DNA of 64,000 nucleotides, from the NCBI GenBank assembly GCA_934045075.1, contig OW203722.1, positions 16,604,986-16,668,985 of the forward strand, read 5' to 3'. The position numbers were made by a program, and so were the translations under genes. The notes below the pieces were generated by a model, which searched no databases, was not told where the DNA came from, and saw nothing but the letters and a program-made list of their open reading frames with translations. Numbering within the stretch: position 1 is the stretch's first letter; every line of letters starts with the position of its first letter. Positions 46,241-59,564 of this stretch are shown here, one piece after another. The stretch is from Yponomeuta sedellus. Taxonomy: Eukaryota; Arthropoda; Insecta; Lepidoptera; Yponomeutidae.

Positions 46241-47740
46241 AACGAGTGCGTTATAAAAAAAACTCTAAATAAAAATTATGTATTTTATTAAATAGTAGTC
46301 TGATCTTTTCGTGGACGGAATTGCTTATAAAAAACATGACATTTATTTTACAAGAATATGCTAATAAGAATTATACATCTTTTTACTTAATTTAGGTACA
46401 ACACATTGACGCTTAACGACGGAAAGATGGCCCATGAAAAAAATACGTAAGTATATAGAAAACAATATAAAATTTATCTTATGTTATAATTGCTGCAAGC
46501 CTGCAACGGATATTATGTGAGCTGCAGTCGGCAGCACGTCAACCTTAAAATACGTGCAGAGTTTTGTTATGGGCGACATTGCAACTAACATAATGTGTGT
46601 GTGGACCGAATAACTACTTCTGGAATTAGCTTTTTCGCGAAACCAAAGTTTACCAAGATTTAGAAGATGTCTTAAAACAAATGTAAAGTGTGGTCCCCTA
46701 CAGGCGAGATTTCGGGAAGGACCTAGAAAATTCAGTTGCCTTAACTACGTATAGATTTAACTAAATAGTTTGGAAAGCTTACTTAGAAAATAGCATGTCA
46801 CAAGGTTGAAAAATAAAATAAACCACAAGCATATTACTGTAGTCCCTCAATCCACACAAAAACAGAACATTTAGTAGGTAATTATGTTACTAAATACAAT
46901 AAATTAACCGTACTTTAAGATAGTTAAGATTTAGTAGCACTTTTAAAAAGAAATTACAAGCAGCATTTTGTAAAAAGAAATGGAGCAAATATATCGGGGC
47001 AATTTTTAGATAGCGACGTGTGAAGCTAGTCATTAATTTCGTACGTCCACACCAACGTACAGCAGTGGAGTGGTATACAACTCTTTTACGAAGGAAATAC
47101 AGCAGTGGAGTGGTACACAACTCTTTTACGAAGGAAATTCTAGAAATCCAAATAGATTTAATATTTAGTAGAATAGGTAATTCTAGTAAAAAATGGGAAA
47201 CTCACAATATCATTACACCTACACATTAATACTATGAAAATACACCTCAATGAAACAAAATGCGTATTATAAACGTATATTTTTAAGACGAAGATCTCGC
47301 GAGACGATTAATTTATATTGACATGCTAGATCCCAGTGAAACATTACCTATACGAGTATTATAGGACGACAAAAATAAATATTGATCGTTTTGAGCGAAT
47401 CCCAGGAATAGTTCTCGGTGCACACACGCGACTATACTTATATCAATGCCTAATGATATGACGAAACTGTGCCTATAACGTAAAACAATATGGACTTTTA
47501 AGGATTGTAAAAACTTCCTTACATAGTAATTGTAATAAATGCGAAATAATGCAAGTAGGAATGGAATCCCATAGATTCGCAAAATAGTCAGATCTCCTTA
47601 TAGTAATAAGATTGTGACACAGACCAATTATTTATTCAATCAAGACAGACTCCAAACCTGGCAGTCAAGGGTTTCGTCTTTGGCAAAAAATGGGTCATAA
47701 GTAATATAGTAAAATAATAAAATACGCTTTTGCTAACAAT
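46241..47740. other. Intergenic, no gene recognised
   Basis: Contains only the 40-bp tandem duplication listed separately. Confidence 0.3.
47059..47138 (+). repeat. 40-bp exact-register tandem duplication
   Basis: Two 40-bp units starting ACAGCAGTGGAGTGGTA, differing at one or two positions (TATACA/TACACA). A recent slippage or repair event. Confidence 0.9.
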
Positions 47741-47749
47741 GTAATGCAT

Positions 47750-48290
47750 GTTTGATTTGTTTTGGTTTCTGATGTTTTCAGGGAAAACCCTGTCATAATT
47801 AAAAGCTATTATTAACAGATACATGCTACTATGCCGCTGTTACAGTCGGCGTAGCATAATATATGTCATTTCATCTGCATTATATTTCTGATTTTCTTTC
47901 AGTGTAAATCCTGTGTCATACATGCCTAAATATTATGCTGCAGTTACTCCACTCAGCTTGTGTCATAGGATCTCCTAATTCTGATCTATCTTCAGGGAAA
48001 TCCCTGTATCATAATGCCTAAATATTATGGTCGGAGAAACCTATGCTGCAGTTACACTCAGCTTGTGTCATGATCTGAATCCTAATTTTGTTCTGCTTTC
48101 AGTGAAAAACCCTGTGTAATACACGCTTAAATATTATGGCGGGACGGACACAATGCTAATAATATGCTGCAGTTACCTCACCTCTGCATCCTACTCTGAT
48201 CTGCTTTCAGTGAAATCCCAGTGTCATCTAAGGAGATATATAGTGTTTGGCGTAAATGATACTCTACAGTTACACTCATATAAGTCTGTA
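47750..48290 (+). repeat. Five-unit degenerate tandem repeat with CTTTCAG core
   Basis: Units of about 90-125 bp at roughly 47763, 47889, 47979, 48088 and 48195. Each holds a polypyrimidine-CAG (for example CTGATCTGCTTTCAG), then GAAAATCCCTGTGTCATA, then GCCTAAATATTATG, then ATGCTGCAGTTACACTCA and CTTGTGTCAT. Unit length varies through insertions. Splice-acceptor-like text recurring five times is unusual; no coding sequence is associated. Confidence 0.8.
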
Positions 48291-48654
48291 TAAGGTGCCA
48301 TCCATAAATAACTTTACACAGATAAAATCACAGAACATGATAAAATCATTGTTGGAGCTCAGATTTTTATAGCCCTTTCTAACAAAGCTTATAACCCTTC
48401 TTCTTGTCACACTATGAAACATTTTGTTTCATAGTTTCATTTTGTAATATCATTTATGGATGGCCCCAATAATCATGCCAGCTATAAAATTGTAAACTGA
48501 AATTTGTAAAATGTCCTACCGCTATTACTGAAATAATAACAAATAAAGTTACTCAATCCCATCCATTAGAGTTTGTAAATCTAAAGATATAGGGGCATAT
48601 GTAACATTTAGGTACAATTTTCGTTTCAGGTGGTTCAGTTTTTCAGTTGTACTA

Positions 48655-48842
48655 CTAAGCCAGTGGCCACACAGCAGGGGCGCGGAAAATCTTTTCAAAT
48701 AACATACTGACGGGTCAGGACGAAGCCCACTGGACGGGGCTAGGGGCGCGAATTCTATACAACGTAGGGGCGCGAATTCTATACAACGTGTTGAGTCTTT
48801 TCCGCACCCCCTGCCTACGTCTCTTCGGTGTAGACGCTGGCT
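48655..48842. mobile_element. MITE with internal duplication
   Basis: Ends AGCCAGTGGCCACACAGCAG and (inverse) AGCCAGCGTCTACACCGAAG, with GGGGCGCGGAAAA near both inner ends. GGGGCGCGAATTCTATACAA is tandemly duplicated near 48740 and 48764. About 188 bp; superfamily not assigned. Confidence 0.6.
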
Positions 48843-50252
48843 AATAGACCAAATATTGAGTCAAAAGTATACATTATAAATATAATGGAGAAACATCTAT
48901 GGCGGACAATGATTTACCGGCGCGAAGTAAAACTATGGAATTCCCAACATATAAACAATATTATACTGAAAAACTGATAGAAGACAAAAACTCCTATTTC
49001 GGGAACCGAGCAGTCTCTCTCACTAAGTAAAGCAAGGTGGCGCTATTCATATAGATGTATCGAGGTTGATATAATACAAGACAAATATACAAGAACTAAT
49101 AAATTAACGATGATAAGCTGACCATAACAAAATAATTCCTAAGTTAAGCTTGCTTTAGCAATCATGTTTATTTGTGATATTTTGGTTTACAAATCCGATC
49201 CGATTCACGATCCTTTGATAAGTGCTGCACATACCGAATCAATGGCCGCGTATTAACAATAGCATGCCTGGCAGAATTAGTGCCGCCATTGAATATGTCG
49301 CCAATGACGCGCTGTTACACCTATGATCGAGGAAGCAAAAACACCATGTTGTCTCGTCATACCAGTCCCTGTAATAAAAAAAAATGTTTTAGATCACAAT
49401 TCTTTTATACATTGTATGTTGTACGAATCTTCCTCTATTTTTCTTTTTTATGACCACTTTTTTCTTCCAGTCAAATTAAATTACTCTGCACGACAAGGAC
49501 ATTTACTTGCTGCAGGGTGATGAGAAATTCGACTTAATCCTTGTAATACCACCCCACATACAACTAATTTGCAACACATTATGCCCCTAAAATATTGTGT
49601 TTGAAAGTAACACAAAATTCTCTTAAAAAAATCCTGGTCCCAGTTTCACATAACGATCTAAACTTTTTTTACATATACCAAATAATCTCCAATACACATA
49701 ACAAAGCTTTTCAAAGATCATCATCATCATGCGCGTGTGTTCTTTATAACATTAGTTTAATTATACCCAGATAGGTATAATTTAGTTTAAGAAAAGGCCT
49801 TGCCTGAAAATCGGCAACTAGTTGCATATTGGTGTACATTAGTTACAAGCCGAGGCACAGACCTTTTTGTCTTCATTTGTTATTTATAAGCTGTTAAATA
49901 ATAGTCTCTTTAAACTGTCATTAATGCCTCTAGTATAAGTGATTGTTGTGTCTTATTTCGCTTGAAGACAAATAAATATATTCTATTCTATTCTATTCTA
50001 TTTTTTTATTTCTATTTCATAAAATCAAAAATAAAACCTCCAGATCTTCAAATTCTTTAACAAAGTTCTCTGGTCTGAATCCCATAATGGTAGGTATAGA
50101 AAAAGTCATGAATACCCCTTCAATGACTTCAGTAATTTGGTAAAATTTATTAGGACACATAAGATTGGTAGTTGGTACAAACATAGCGCTATTTCGTTTT
50201 TGCGATCATCTAGTTAGCTAAGACAACTAGAAACCATTTAGTGAAAACTTAC
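48843..50252. other. Intergenic, no gene recognised
   Basis: 49965-50010 has an (ATTCT)n microsatellite after AATAAATAT, likely a retroposon tail. Confidence 0.3.
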
Positions 50253-50304
50253 TGATTTCACCAAAGAGAACTAAAATCGCCAGTGTACAGGATACAAGTA
50301 GCAT
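50253..50304 (-). CDS. Candidate signal-peptide first exon
   Basis: Minus strand ATG followed by MLLVSCTLAILVLFGEI and a GTAAGTTTT donor. It has the same layout as exon 1 of the Ly6 gene at 63808 (short hydrophobic peptide, about 50 nt, GTAAGT). A second secreted-protein gene reading leftward is possible; no second exon was found. Confidence 0.3.
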
Positions 50305-51053
50305 CCGCAGCGCAGTAGCATAAAATAGGTCACTCGGTCAGAGTGTACTAAGATCATGAAAATCCGGCTATAAGAGTGCAGATGACATGACAGACGAGAA
50401 GAAAAGTGGGGCAAGGTTTTTTATGGCTAAATAGATAGCAAATGACCGCTCCTTTTGATCTATTAAATGATTCACCAAATTATTCTGCATACCGTCTGTT
50501 CATACGTTTTGTCACTAGTTTACAACAAAGTGTTATATTTTGCTGTCGGACTGGCTTCTTCGCTTGGATTGCTTACAATTAAATTTTCAAGATGACAAAA
50601 AAAATTAATAACTTTATGATGACTTTTGGGAACAAAAGACTTGCGATCTACTATAGTTTCGTAGATTATTTACATGATTAGCTTTATAGCTAGAAAAAAT
50701 ATTCCGGAAATGTTAAATGGAATAAAATGTCTTAGGGCCAGCTGTAATTTCGTTTCTAGCGGCATATGGAGACTTATTCTATTGATGACCGCCAGAGAAG
50801 AATACCTCCTCGGTCTGTTAGAACTCCGGCCAACATCAAGTTGATCAGGGAGCCTTGTCGTACATATTTCTATTATATTTCATAGCTCCATTCTTCAGAT
50901 ATAGGTAAGATAGGTTTAGATTACCAGGTAGTTTACTTTATTGTACTAGGTAGATTCGCACACTTTTAGATTCAAATCGATTGAAAATCGAATAACAACA
51001 AAATCGATATACCGGTTACCTACCCTCCCGCACTTCCCGAATCGAGTCATTAC

Positions 51054-54000
51054 CATGCTGTGGACACTTAGAATGATCGTGATTTTTTCAAAAACAGAGC
51101 CATCTAGCGGACGGCTAGAGTACGACTTCATCGTTGTGTGGCTGCAACTGAAATTAAATTGCCCATGGTAGAAAACTAATGCCCTATTATTTCCCTATTT
51201 TATTAATTTGTACAGTTTTTTTTACTTTGGTGAATTGTTAATTACTTAATATTACAATTTATACTCTCTTAGTATTAAATAAAATGTCGTTTAAGCAGAA
51301 AATAAAATTATTTTTTACCTAATGGTACTTTTTCTGCTATTAGTGGCAACACTTAAAAAACGTCAAACTGAAAAGTTTTGAATGCTTCGTTCGTTTCTTT
51401 TCCGTAATTTTCCAAGTTTTCTTTCTGTTTTATTGCGCTCCGCTTGTGTTCTATTTCGTGGTAGGCGTGATCTGTGAGTCGAGCAATACTGTTCCTCCAG
51501 TTCAACTCTACGATAATTTGATTGAGACAGGACTCCAAGTGATTCGAGATAGGACTCCCAGTGATTTGAGACAGGACTCCCAGTGTTAGTGAATTTGAGA
51601 TAAGAACTCACGTTTTGAGATAGGACTCTTCATATTATTAATTTTGTGCAGCATTTGTTTCGAGACAGGACTCTGTACCAAGTACCAAGATGTCACAAAA
51701 CTGGTGTTGTGTGGTTGGTTGTACAACTAAAGTCTCTGATGGTATGTACTGGCCTCTCATTCTTTATGCTCGTTGTTGTGTTACATACATTAGTTTGAAT
51801 TGAATTATCTAACTATGACATTTTTGTTAAAGGTATCCCATTGCATAAGTTCCCAAATCCTTCTAAGGATGGTGATCGCTTCTTCACATGGAAAACAAGA
51901 GTTGGAACTAGCTTTGAGGGCTTAGATGACTTGGATATATTTTCCAAAAAATTTAAAGTGTGCCATAGACACTTTGAAGATAAATACCATGGGAGCAAAA
52001 ACAGACTGGTTAGAAGTGCCATACCAACTCTGCATTTGCCAGGTAGGTACCTTATACATTTATGGTTACACACTGCCCATCTCCATATAAGTACACAGCA
52101 TTTTTCGCTAATTATTGCTTGGCAATGCATAAGCATATCAATTAGTATGAATATTCTTTTATGTACATATTTACATACATAATATGTACTGCAAAAATAT
52201 TAAAAGCACATACCAACAGCATTAATAAATCATAAATAAAGCTGTCAACTGGAAGTCCAATTTGCACCATTGCATTAAGAAGAAGAAGAATAAGAATATT
52301 AAATGAGTTTTGAAAAAGTTCCACAAAGCTTAGAGCTGGTGATAGTATAATGATATGTATATTGTATGTATTTTTTAGCATCCCCACAATCCTCGTCTGG
52401 CACTGGTGATGTTCCTGTGCCAATGGATGTTGACCGACCTGCAATAAATTTGGGAGAGAATGAAGGTACCTACAATTCAATTTACTATAATATTTTTTGC
52501 ATTTTTGCAATACTTTTTTGGGAAGTTTTCTTCTCAATCTTTTATTACACTGCAATCTCAAATAAATTGTAGCAAAAAATTTATCAGTTGTTCCATTTCC
52601 GTTCCACGTTAGATGCAGTATTTTACTACTGCCATCCATTTTTATTAAAAAATAGCAAAATTAAGATTCCTCTACAAGTTGTCACGTCATTGTATAGAAA
52701 TTTGTTATAATTATTGCTGTCAAAACTAGTTAGATCTGAAACCATTTATATTATAACACATGATTTTCTTTTTTCTTTCAAGGGGCCCTAAAACAATCAT
52801 CTTCTACAGCATACAATGTTCCTGCTACTATTGATGTGGCCAAAGAAGGTAATTAAATAGTTTCCTAATTTTTTTTCAGTTCTATACCTCAAAAGACTGA
52901 ACGAAACAGTGATAAAATCACAAGTGCCCCTGGTAGTTTCCTCTGAAATGAAACAGGAAGGCAAGAGTTTTCAGTAGTTCCGGAAACAAACAACTGTACA
53001 CTTCCTTTCCTTGGGTATTGTTTTAGTGTAGGTGTGCTCCATTGAGCTGTTGACAGACATACAAGATGTCCATTACCTCAAGTCAACTTTGAGACATTGC
53101 TTTGCACTGGAATTAATCCTAATAAAATAATCAAATTTCAGGTGAAATCTCACATGCTGCTGTGCCACGAAAAAAAGCAACCTTTAAGGCCACAAAGGGA
53201 CACTGCTATGTTGATGCAGAAGAGAAAAGTTTACTTAAGTCAATCTCCAGGTTAAAGATGACATTAAAGAAAAAGGAAACGGAAAGAATGTCCTTCAAGA
53301 AAAGACTTGCGATAGCTGAAAAATTAACTTTGTCGAAAGCATTTGAAATTCTTGGCAAAAAAATGTCAAAAACTGCGAAATTAATATTTGAAATGCAAAT
53401 AACGCAGGCGAAAAAACAAGGACGTGGAAGACGTTTTACGCGTGAGCAAAAAATCATGGCACTTTCTATTTATAAACCAAGTCCCAAGGCATACAGACTA
53501 TTGAGTCAACTCTGTGTACTGCCTAATCCAAAAACGCTACAAAGATTGTTGGCTCAAGTACAACTGAGACCAGGTATTGATGAAGCAATGTTTAAACAAT
53601 TAAAAAAAAAAGTGAAAAAGATTCCGAGTTCTCACAGATACTGCACACTAGTTTTTGACGAAATGGCTGTAGCTGCGAGCGTGAACTTCGACAGAAGTAA
53701 TGATTTGATAAATGGACTTGGTGATGATGGCGAGAACAGAAATAAAAAATTCTGTGACCATGCTTTGGTCATGATGGTGAGAGGCGTCATAAAAAAATTT
53801 AAGCAGCCTATTGCTTATACATTTTGTCAAGGGACTACGCCAACGCTGCAACTTAAAAAAATAATAAAAGAATGTATTAAGAGGCTGCAGGAAGCTGGGC
53901 TTAAAGTTGTTGCAACCGTGTGCGATCAAGGAACAACTAATCTTGCTGCAATAAATGCTCTTTTGCTGGATACCAAAGAGCTGTACATACGAAGAAACAA

Positions 54001-56242
54001 AGAATATAGAGGAGACTTCTTCGAAATCGAGGGCGAAAAGGTTTTTCCTCTATACGACCCACCTCACTTGATAAAGGGTATAAGAAATAATTTGTTAACG
54101 AAAGATCTGGAGTATACCAAAAATGGAAAAAAAGGCGTGGCAAAATGGGAAGACCTACAACGGTTATATCGACGAGCACCAGGTTACAATGGTCTGCGCA
54201 TGGTACCGAAATTAACGGCCCAACACGTCGAGCCTGCGCTAATACCAAAGATGAAAGTTAAAAACTGTACGCAAGTTTTTAGCAGGACAGTCGCAGTTTC
54301 ACTTTGTTTTTTGGCAAGTAAGTATTATTACAAACATGAACATTAATTTTGTTTATCCTTCACTTTGGATGCCTAGTTTAGTTGAAAGTGGTTTAAAGTA
54401 TATTTACATATGTTCTAACTGAACCAACTTCCTTTTATATATAAGAAAACCAAGTGATTGTTAACTCAGACTAACTCGTTCGCCAGTCAGTTAACTATAT
54501 GAAACTACTCTTATTTTAAGTTAATGAACTACTAAATTATCATAAATTTTAGTACTTATCAAGAAAGAGCACGATCGTAGTTTTTTTTTTTTGTGGCTGA
54601 TTCTTCCGTAAGTAAATAAAACTTTATTTTTATTTATAAAAACGTATCTTCTCCTTTCAGATGAAGGGGTACTTCCGAAACGAAGCGAAGAAATTGCAGA
54701 AATTCTGCTTTTTTTTGATGACCTGTTCGACTCCGTCAACGGTAGCTCCAGCGACGCCAAAGATGGGAAGTTTTTGAGGTGTGCGGTAACCCCGCGATCG
54801 CCCCACCTTGCACTATGGAGAGCTAGTCTGCCCGTCTTGAAAAGCATGAGATACGTGGCGAAAAATGGTAACCATGTTTCAGTGCCCTCTTTGTCCAGCT
54901 GGATAAAGACAATTGAAGCATTCCAAATGATTGTAAAGCATTTTAATAACCTGGGATTCAGGTCGCTATTGCTGCGCCATTTTAATCAGGATCCTGTCGA
55001 AAACTTTTTCGGAGCTATACGGTCCCACGGCTTTAGTAATATAATGCCAAATGCCTCGGCTTTTGAGTCTGCCTATAAAACGTTATTAATAAATAACATG
55101 ACGTCTGCTCACTCAGTTGGAGCTAATTGTGAAAAAGATGATGCAGACTCATTGCACAATTTGAAGGTCTTCTTCGAAGAAAAAGGGATCTCTAACGAGA
55201 CTGCTGAAATGACAATCTTCGAAGAAGATCTTCAAATTGTGCTAACAAACGTCGAGGCATTACTAAAAAGCAAAGCCAGGGAGGATATCGAAAAATGCGC
55301 AGCAGTAGGGTACTGTAGCGGCTGGCTCGTTAAAAAGGCTAGAAAAATATATAAATCATGCCAAATTTGTAAAGCCACTATGGAGAGCCAAGGAAATGAA
55401 ACATTTCATAAACTAATAAAAACAAAAGAATATAACAAAGAAAAAACTTGGCTCTCATATCCCAGTAAAGACTTATTTAAAATATTTTTTCAAATGGAAA
55501 ATATCGTCCAGCAAATACTGGACAAAAGGTGCGAAATTAAAGGCATCACTAAATATATAATTATGGTGATTTCTTTATCAATAAATTTTAATTTTATTAG
55601 TTGCGAAATGCATAAAAAAGAGATAGGCCATTTTATTGTGAAGCATTCGGTGATATTTTTCGTTAACAACTGGTGCCGAGAAATAAATCAAATTCTGCAA
55701 AAAAGGGACATAGGCGAGCATGAAGGCAGTCTTATGAAAATGGCTGCCAACAAATATGTAAAAAATAAAAAAGGTTTAAGGTACAGGCAGACTGGCTCAG
55801 CGCTTAATGTATAAAAACAAAATAGAAATATTGTAAAACCTCATGATAATGTTTTTATTATTCACCCAAAGCTTTTGAATACCATCACTTACTGCACTGA
55901 CTGCACTTACACGCTTATTTCAGATGCTCTGCGTACAGCGGGTATTTTTTTTCTTTGAAATTTGTCCCCAATTTCAAAGGAAAATAAATACTCAAATTGC
56001 GCGCAAAGCTATCTGAAACAGGCAAAGATACCTCAGTATCGTATGTATTCAAAATTTCCCGCTTTCAAAATAGTTCCAGTAGCCGTCCGCCGACAGCAGC
56101 ACTATCTATGCTTTATAAAAAGACAAGAGTGAACCATCTATTCCAGTGTATATAGTAATCTATGGTCATTACTTTTTCGTGCGCGGTAGAGGACGCACGC
56201 ATCGCTACTTAAATAAGTATTTTCTTTGTCAACAAGTTTATC
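51054..56242 (+). mobile_element. P-element-like DNA transposon nested in DIRS (limits approximate)
   Basis: The transposase gene at 51690-55814 lies between the DIRS left repeat and DIRS gag, so the transposon ends lie between 51054-51690 and 55815-56242. Candidate marks: a 7-bp direct repeat CCATCTA at 51100-51106 and 56134-56140, and an inverted 11-mer GCGGACGGCTA at 51107-51117 and (inverse) 56080-56090. They are not in a consistent arrangement, so true ends and the expected 8-bp duplication remain unproved. Confidence 0.7.
51690..55814 (+). CDS. P-element transposase (THAP9-like), six exons, intact
   Basis: Exons 51690-51741, 51833-52042, 52379-52465, 52783-52848, 53142-54317 and 54661-55814, all with GT/AG borders and matching phases, total 2745 nt = 914 codons plus stop without interruption. 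Residues 1-70 form a THAP zinc finger (C7, C11, C61, H64 with HRHF). The catalytic RNase H-like domain has Asp 311 (VFDEMAV), Asp 400 (VCDQGTTN) and Glu 644 (NQDPVENFF), matching the D, D, E of the Drosophila enzyme. Between them lies the GTP-binding insertion, including VFPLYDPPHLIKGIRNNLL. It would bind transposon ends and cut and join DNA using GTP as cofactor. Length equals vertebrate THAP9 rather than the 751-residue Drosophila protein. The host DIRS is decayed whereas this gene is clean, so the insertion is younger. Confidence 0.9.
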
Positions 56243-57681
56243 ATGTCTAAACGAAGAAGTGAAGACATTCTTATTAGTCGTTACCACAAAAAAATTAAGA
56301 AACTAGAACAACAAAAGGAACAAACGGCTCGCCGTCGTCGTCGAGCAATTATTTATTCGGATTCGGAAAATGAAGGTAAGTTCTGTCCATGCTGTATAAA
56401 GTGTCTTTTATAAATTAATCACTTCAACTATGTAAAGCATCTGTAAGTCTGCCGGGAGGTTAACTGCGGGTTACACACGATGGCGAGACATGATGCGACG
56501 AAAAACCTGGGGGTTGACCGTGGGTCACACACGAAGGTTGAAACATATTTTTTCTAGTGGCAATTAACAAGTGCAAACACGTTGAAAACACAAGGTTTTC
56601 TACTAAAAAATAAAGAAATAAAAATAAAGAAATTAAAAACAACATCATTTTATTTTCAGAAATATAAATGTCTGCTAACTTAGACTCAACTATTATAGTT
56701 GATGACAATCTCGCGGCCACCGAGAATATGGGAATTCCCGTGGATTACCCCAGGACACACCTACATGCACAGATGAGACAGCGATTCCTCAAACAGCCAC
56801 TGATACAAATTTGGAGCTAGACCCCGAAATACGGTTAGCCCTTAAAGATCCAGCTGAAGATACCCCAATATGGTGAAAATATTCACTCAGATTTAGCCCA
56901 ACGTTGGCAACCTATACTTCGTAAAGGCCTCACAAAAGAAGTAAAAGAGAAATTGTCAAAAGAGCACAATGTGCCTGATAATTGTCGGATTTTAAAAGCC
57001 CCAAGTCTAAACCCCGAAATCACTGCGGCCGTCGCCGACGTAGTTCGAGCGAGAGACAAGAAGATCGAGTTGAAACAAAGCCAGCTGGGCTTGGAAATAA
57101 CCGCTATTTCCAAAGCTATGTCAACGTTAATAAATGACGGAAAGAAAGTCGACGTTATAAAACTTCTGTCAGAAGGATGCAGACTTTTATGTGATCTCCA
57201 CTACACGGAAACACAGACACGCACAAAACTAATAACGCCCTGCTTGGACAAGTCATTTACAAACATAATACATGAGGAAGAACGTGATGAAACTTTATTT
57301 GGAAACAAACTAACAGAAAAAATTAAAGCAGCTAAGTCCATAGAAAAACAAGGTCTACAAATAAAAAGAAATGCCCCGACGACGAACAAATTTGTGTCTC
57401 AACCACCTAACAAAGTTCGACAGTCGGGAAACTGGACAAACCCTCCTCGATATCCCTCGTCGACCAACAGAGGGGGGCGAGGGGGGACCTACACTCCGAG
57501 CAGATCGACACCGAACACGAACTACCGGAGAATTCAAACTCCAACGACATACGCGGCACCGCCGCCGCCTTCGCCCCGCCACCGCAAGCGGGGTCGCAGA
57601 TCAGGCAGCAGTCAGCGAGAGGACGTGCTCCAACGCGACATTAGTACAGGTACACGCGGGCAAATTACATCATTACTATGA
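56243..57681 (+). pseudogene. DIRS gag-like ORF, disrupted
   Basis: Begins MSKRRSEDILISRYHKKI, a basic Arg-rich leader (ARRRRRAIIYSDSENEG) that ends at a GTAAGT donor (56376), so an intron is possible. The next segment (TATDTNLELDPEIRLALKD near 56800) and the main block from 56953 (DNCRILKAPSLNPEIT, LLSEGCRLLCDLHYTE) are typical DIRS Gag. A one-base loss near 56873 and a frame change before 56770 break it. A Gly/Arg/Pro-rich tail overlaps the next frame. Confidence 0.75.
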
Positions 57682-59446
57682 TTGCTGGCGAAATGTAACT
57701 AAAAATAAGTTTGTTTTAGACTGTATACTTAACGGCTATCGTATACCTATTACTACCACAGTGAGACAAACCAATATGCCATCTAAAATACGCCAAACTT
57801 TTTCTCCGATTGAGAAAAATAATATGAAAATTGCAATTGCTTATTTAATTGACTTAGGTGCAGTGTCAGTGTGCAGTGATAATGAAGAAACGCAATATTT
57901 ATCGCCGATATTTTTAGCCCCGAAGCCAAACGGTACATTTAGATTCATTTTAAATTTAAAGACTTTTAATAAATTGGTACAAAAAGATCATTTTAAAATG
58001 GAAGATCATAGAACAGCCGCCAGTTTACTACGTATTAACGGTTACCTGGCTACAATTGACCTAAAAGAGTCATAGTTTTTAGTTCCCGTACATCCTGATG
58101 ACAAAAAATATCTTAATTTTAATTTTGAGGATAATAGTGGGCGTTACATAACGTACAAATTTAATGCACTGCCTTATGGTCTTTCAACAGCACCAAGGAC
58201 TTTCACCAAAATAATGAAAGAGGTCGTCGGTTATTTAAGAGGTCGTGGGTTTAGTTCAGTTTCTTATTTGGACGATACGCTTTGTCTAGTACATACATAC
58301 CATGAATGTCTCCTTAACGTTCAAGAAACGGTGAAAATTCTCGAATGCCTGGGTTTCGTAATTAATTACGAAAAAAGTGTGCTTGTGCCCAGACAACAAT
58401 GTAAATTTTTAGGCTTTATCTTTGACACTGTCGATATGTTACTTTAACATTACCCGAAAAAAAGCGTAATACTATATTACAATTTACACAAAAATTTCTT
58501 CAGTTGCCCCAATGCACTATCCGAGAATTTTTTCAGTTTATTGGAACACTAACAGCAGCCTGCCCAGCTGTGAAATACGGTTGGGTTTATACCAAGAAAT
58601 TGGAGAGGGAAAAATTTCTTGCCATACAAAACCACATAAATTATGATACAAAGATAAAACTATCTACCCACATATTACCTGATTTAAATTGGTGGGAGAA
58701 AAATATTTTAACTGCTAAGAATTCTGTAATTCCAGCTACCTATGAAGTAGAAATATTCACGGATGCGTCACTAACTGGTTGGGGCGCTGTCTGTAACAAT
58801 ATGCGTGCAAATGGACATTGGAAAGAAAGTGAATTAAAGTTCCACATTAATTACTTGGGACTCCAAGCCGCTTTCCTTGGACTAAGCTATTTTGCAAAAA
58901 ATACATCCAATTGCGCCATATTGCTGCGGATAGACAACACAACCGCCATAAGTTACATCAACAGTGGGTGGAATACAGTTCCCTCACTTGAATGAATTAG
59001 CAAGGTCCATTTGGCAGTGGTGCGAAGAACGTAAGCTTTGGGTATTTGCGTCGTACATAAATACAAAGGACAATGTAGAAGCCGATGAAGAGTCAAGAAG
59101 GGTTATTAATCCAGATACTGAATTAGAACTTAGTTTGCATTCTTTCCAGACAATTGTTGAACAATTTGGCCAACCTCACATAGACATTTTTGCTTCTCGT
59201 TCCAACGCCAAATGTGAGACTTATGTCTCGTGGAGGCCCGACCCGGACGCTTTTATTTTTGATGCGTTTACGTTTTCATGGCATCCCTATTATTTCTACT
59301 GCTTTCCTCCATTTACAGTAATCCTTAAATGTTTACAAAAAAATGTTAGTGAAAAATCAACAGGAATCTTTATATTTCCACATTGGCCCTCTCAGGCATG
59401 GTTTCCCTTTTTGAACAGTTTACGAATATCTGAGATAGTCTTTTAA
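57640..59446 (+). pseudogene. DIRS reverse transcriptase and RNase H, disrupted
   Basis: RT: PSKIRQTFSPIEKNNM, YLSPIFLAPKPNGTFRFILN, TIDLKES then TAG at 58073, LPYGLSTAPRTFTKI, catalytic YLDDTL near 58267, LGFVINYEKS. After a frameshift near 58443, RNase H follows (EIFTDASLTGWGAV near 58752; LLRIDNTTAISYIN). A one-base loss near 58966 moves to the frame with IFASRSNAKCETYVSWRPDP, the conserved segment between RNase H and recombinase in DIRS elements. Not functional as read. Confidence 0.85.
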
Positions 59447-59564
59447 ACGACGCTTTACGGTCTCGTTACAGGGTTCATCTACCTCAGGAGATTACCCTGG
59501 GTGCCTCAATAGTTTCAGGCAGGCTTTCACACAACGGGGTGTTCCCTGCGAAGCGATAGACCTT

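Noticed and set aside
47750..48290. CRISPR array
   Set aside because: Units are degenerate and variable in length without constant repeats or unique spacers, in a eukaryotic genome.
51100..56140. CCATCTA direct repeats as the proven P-element target duplication
   Set aside because: Only 7 bp, flanking bases differ, and no terminal inverted repeats start next to them; kept only as a candidate.
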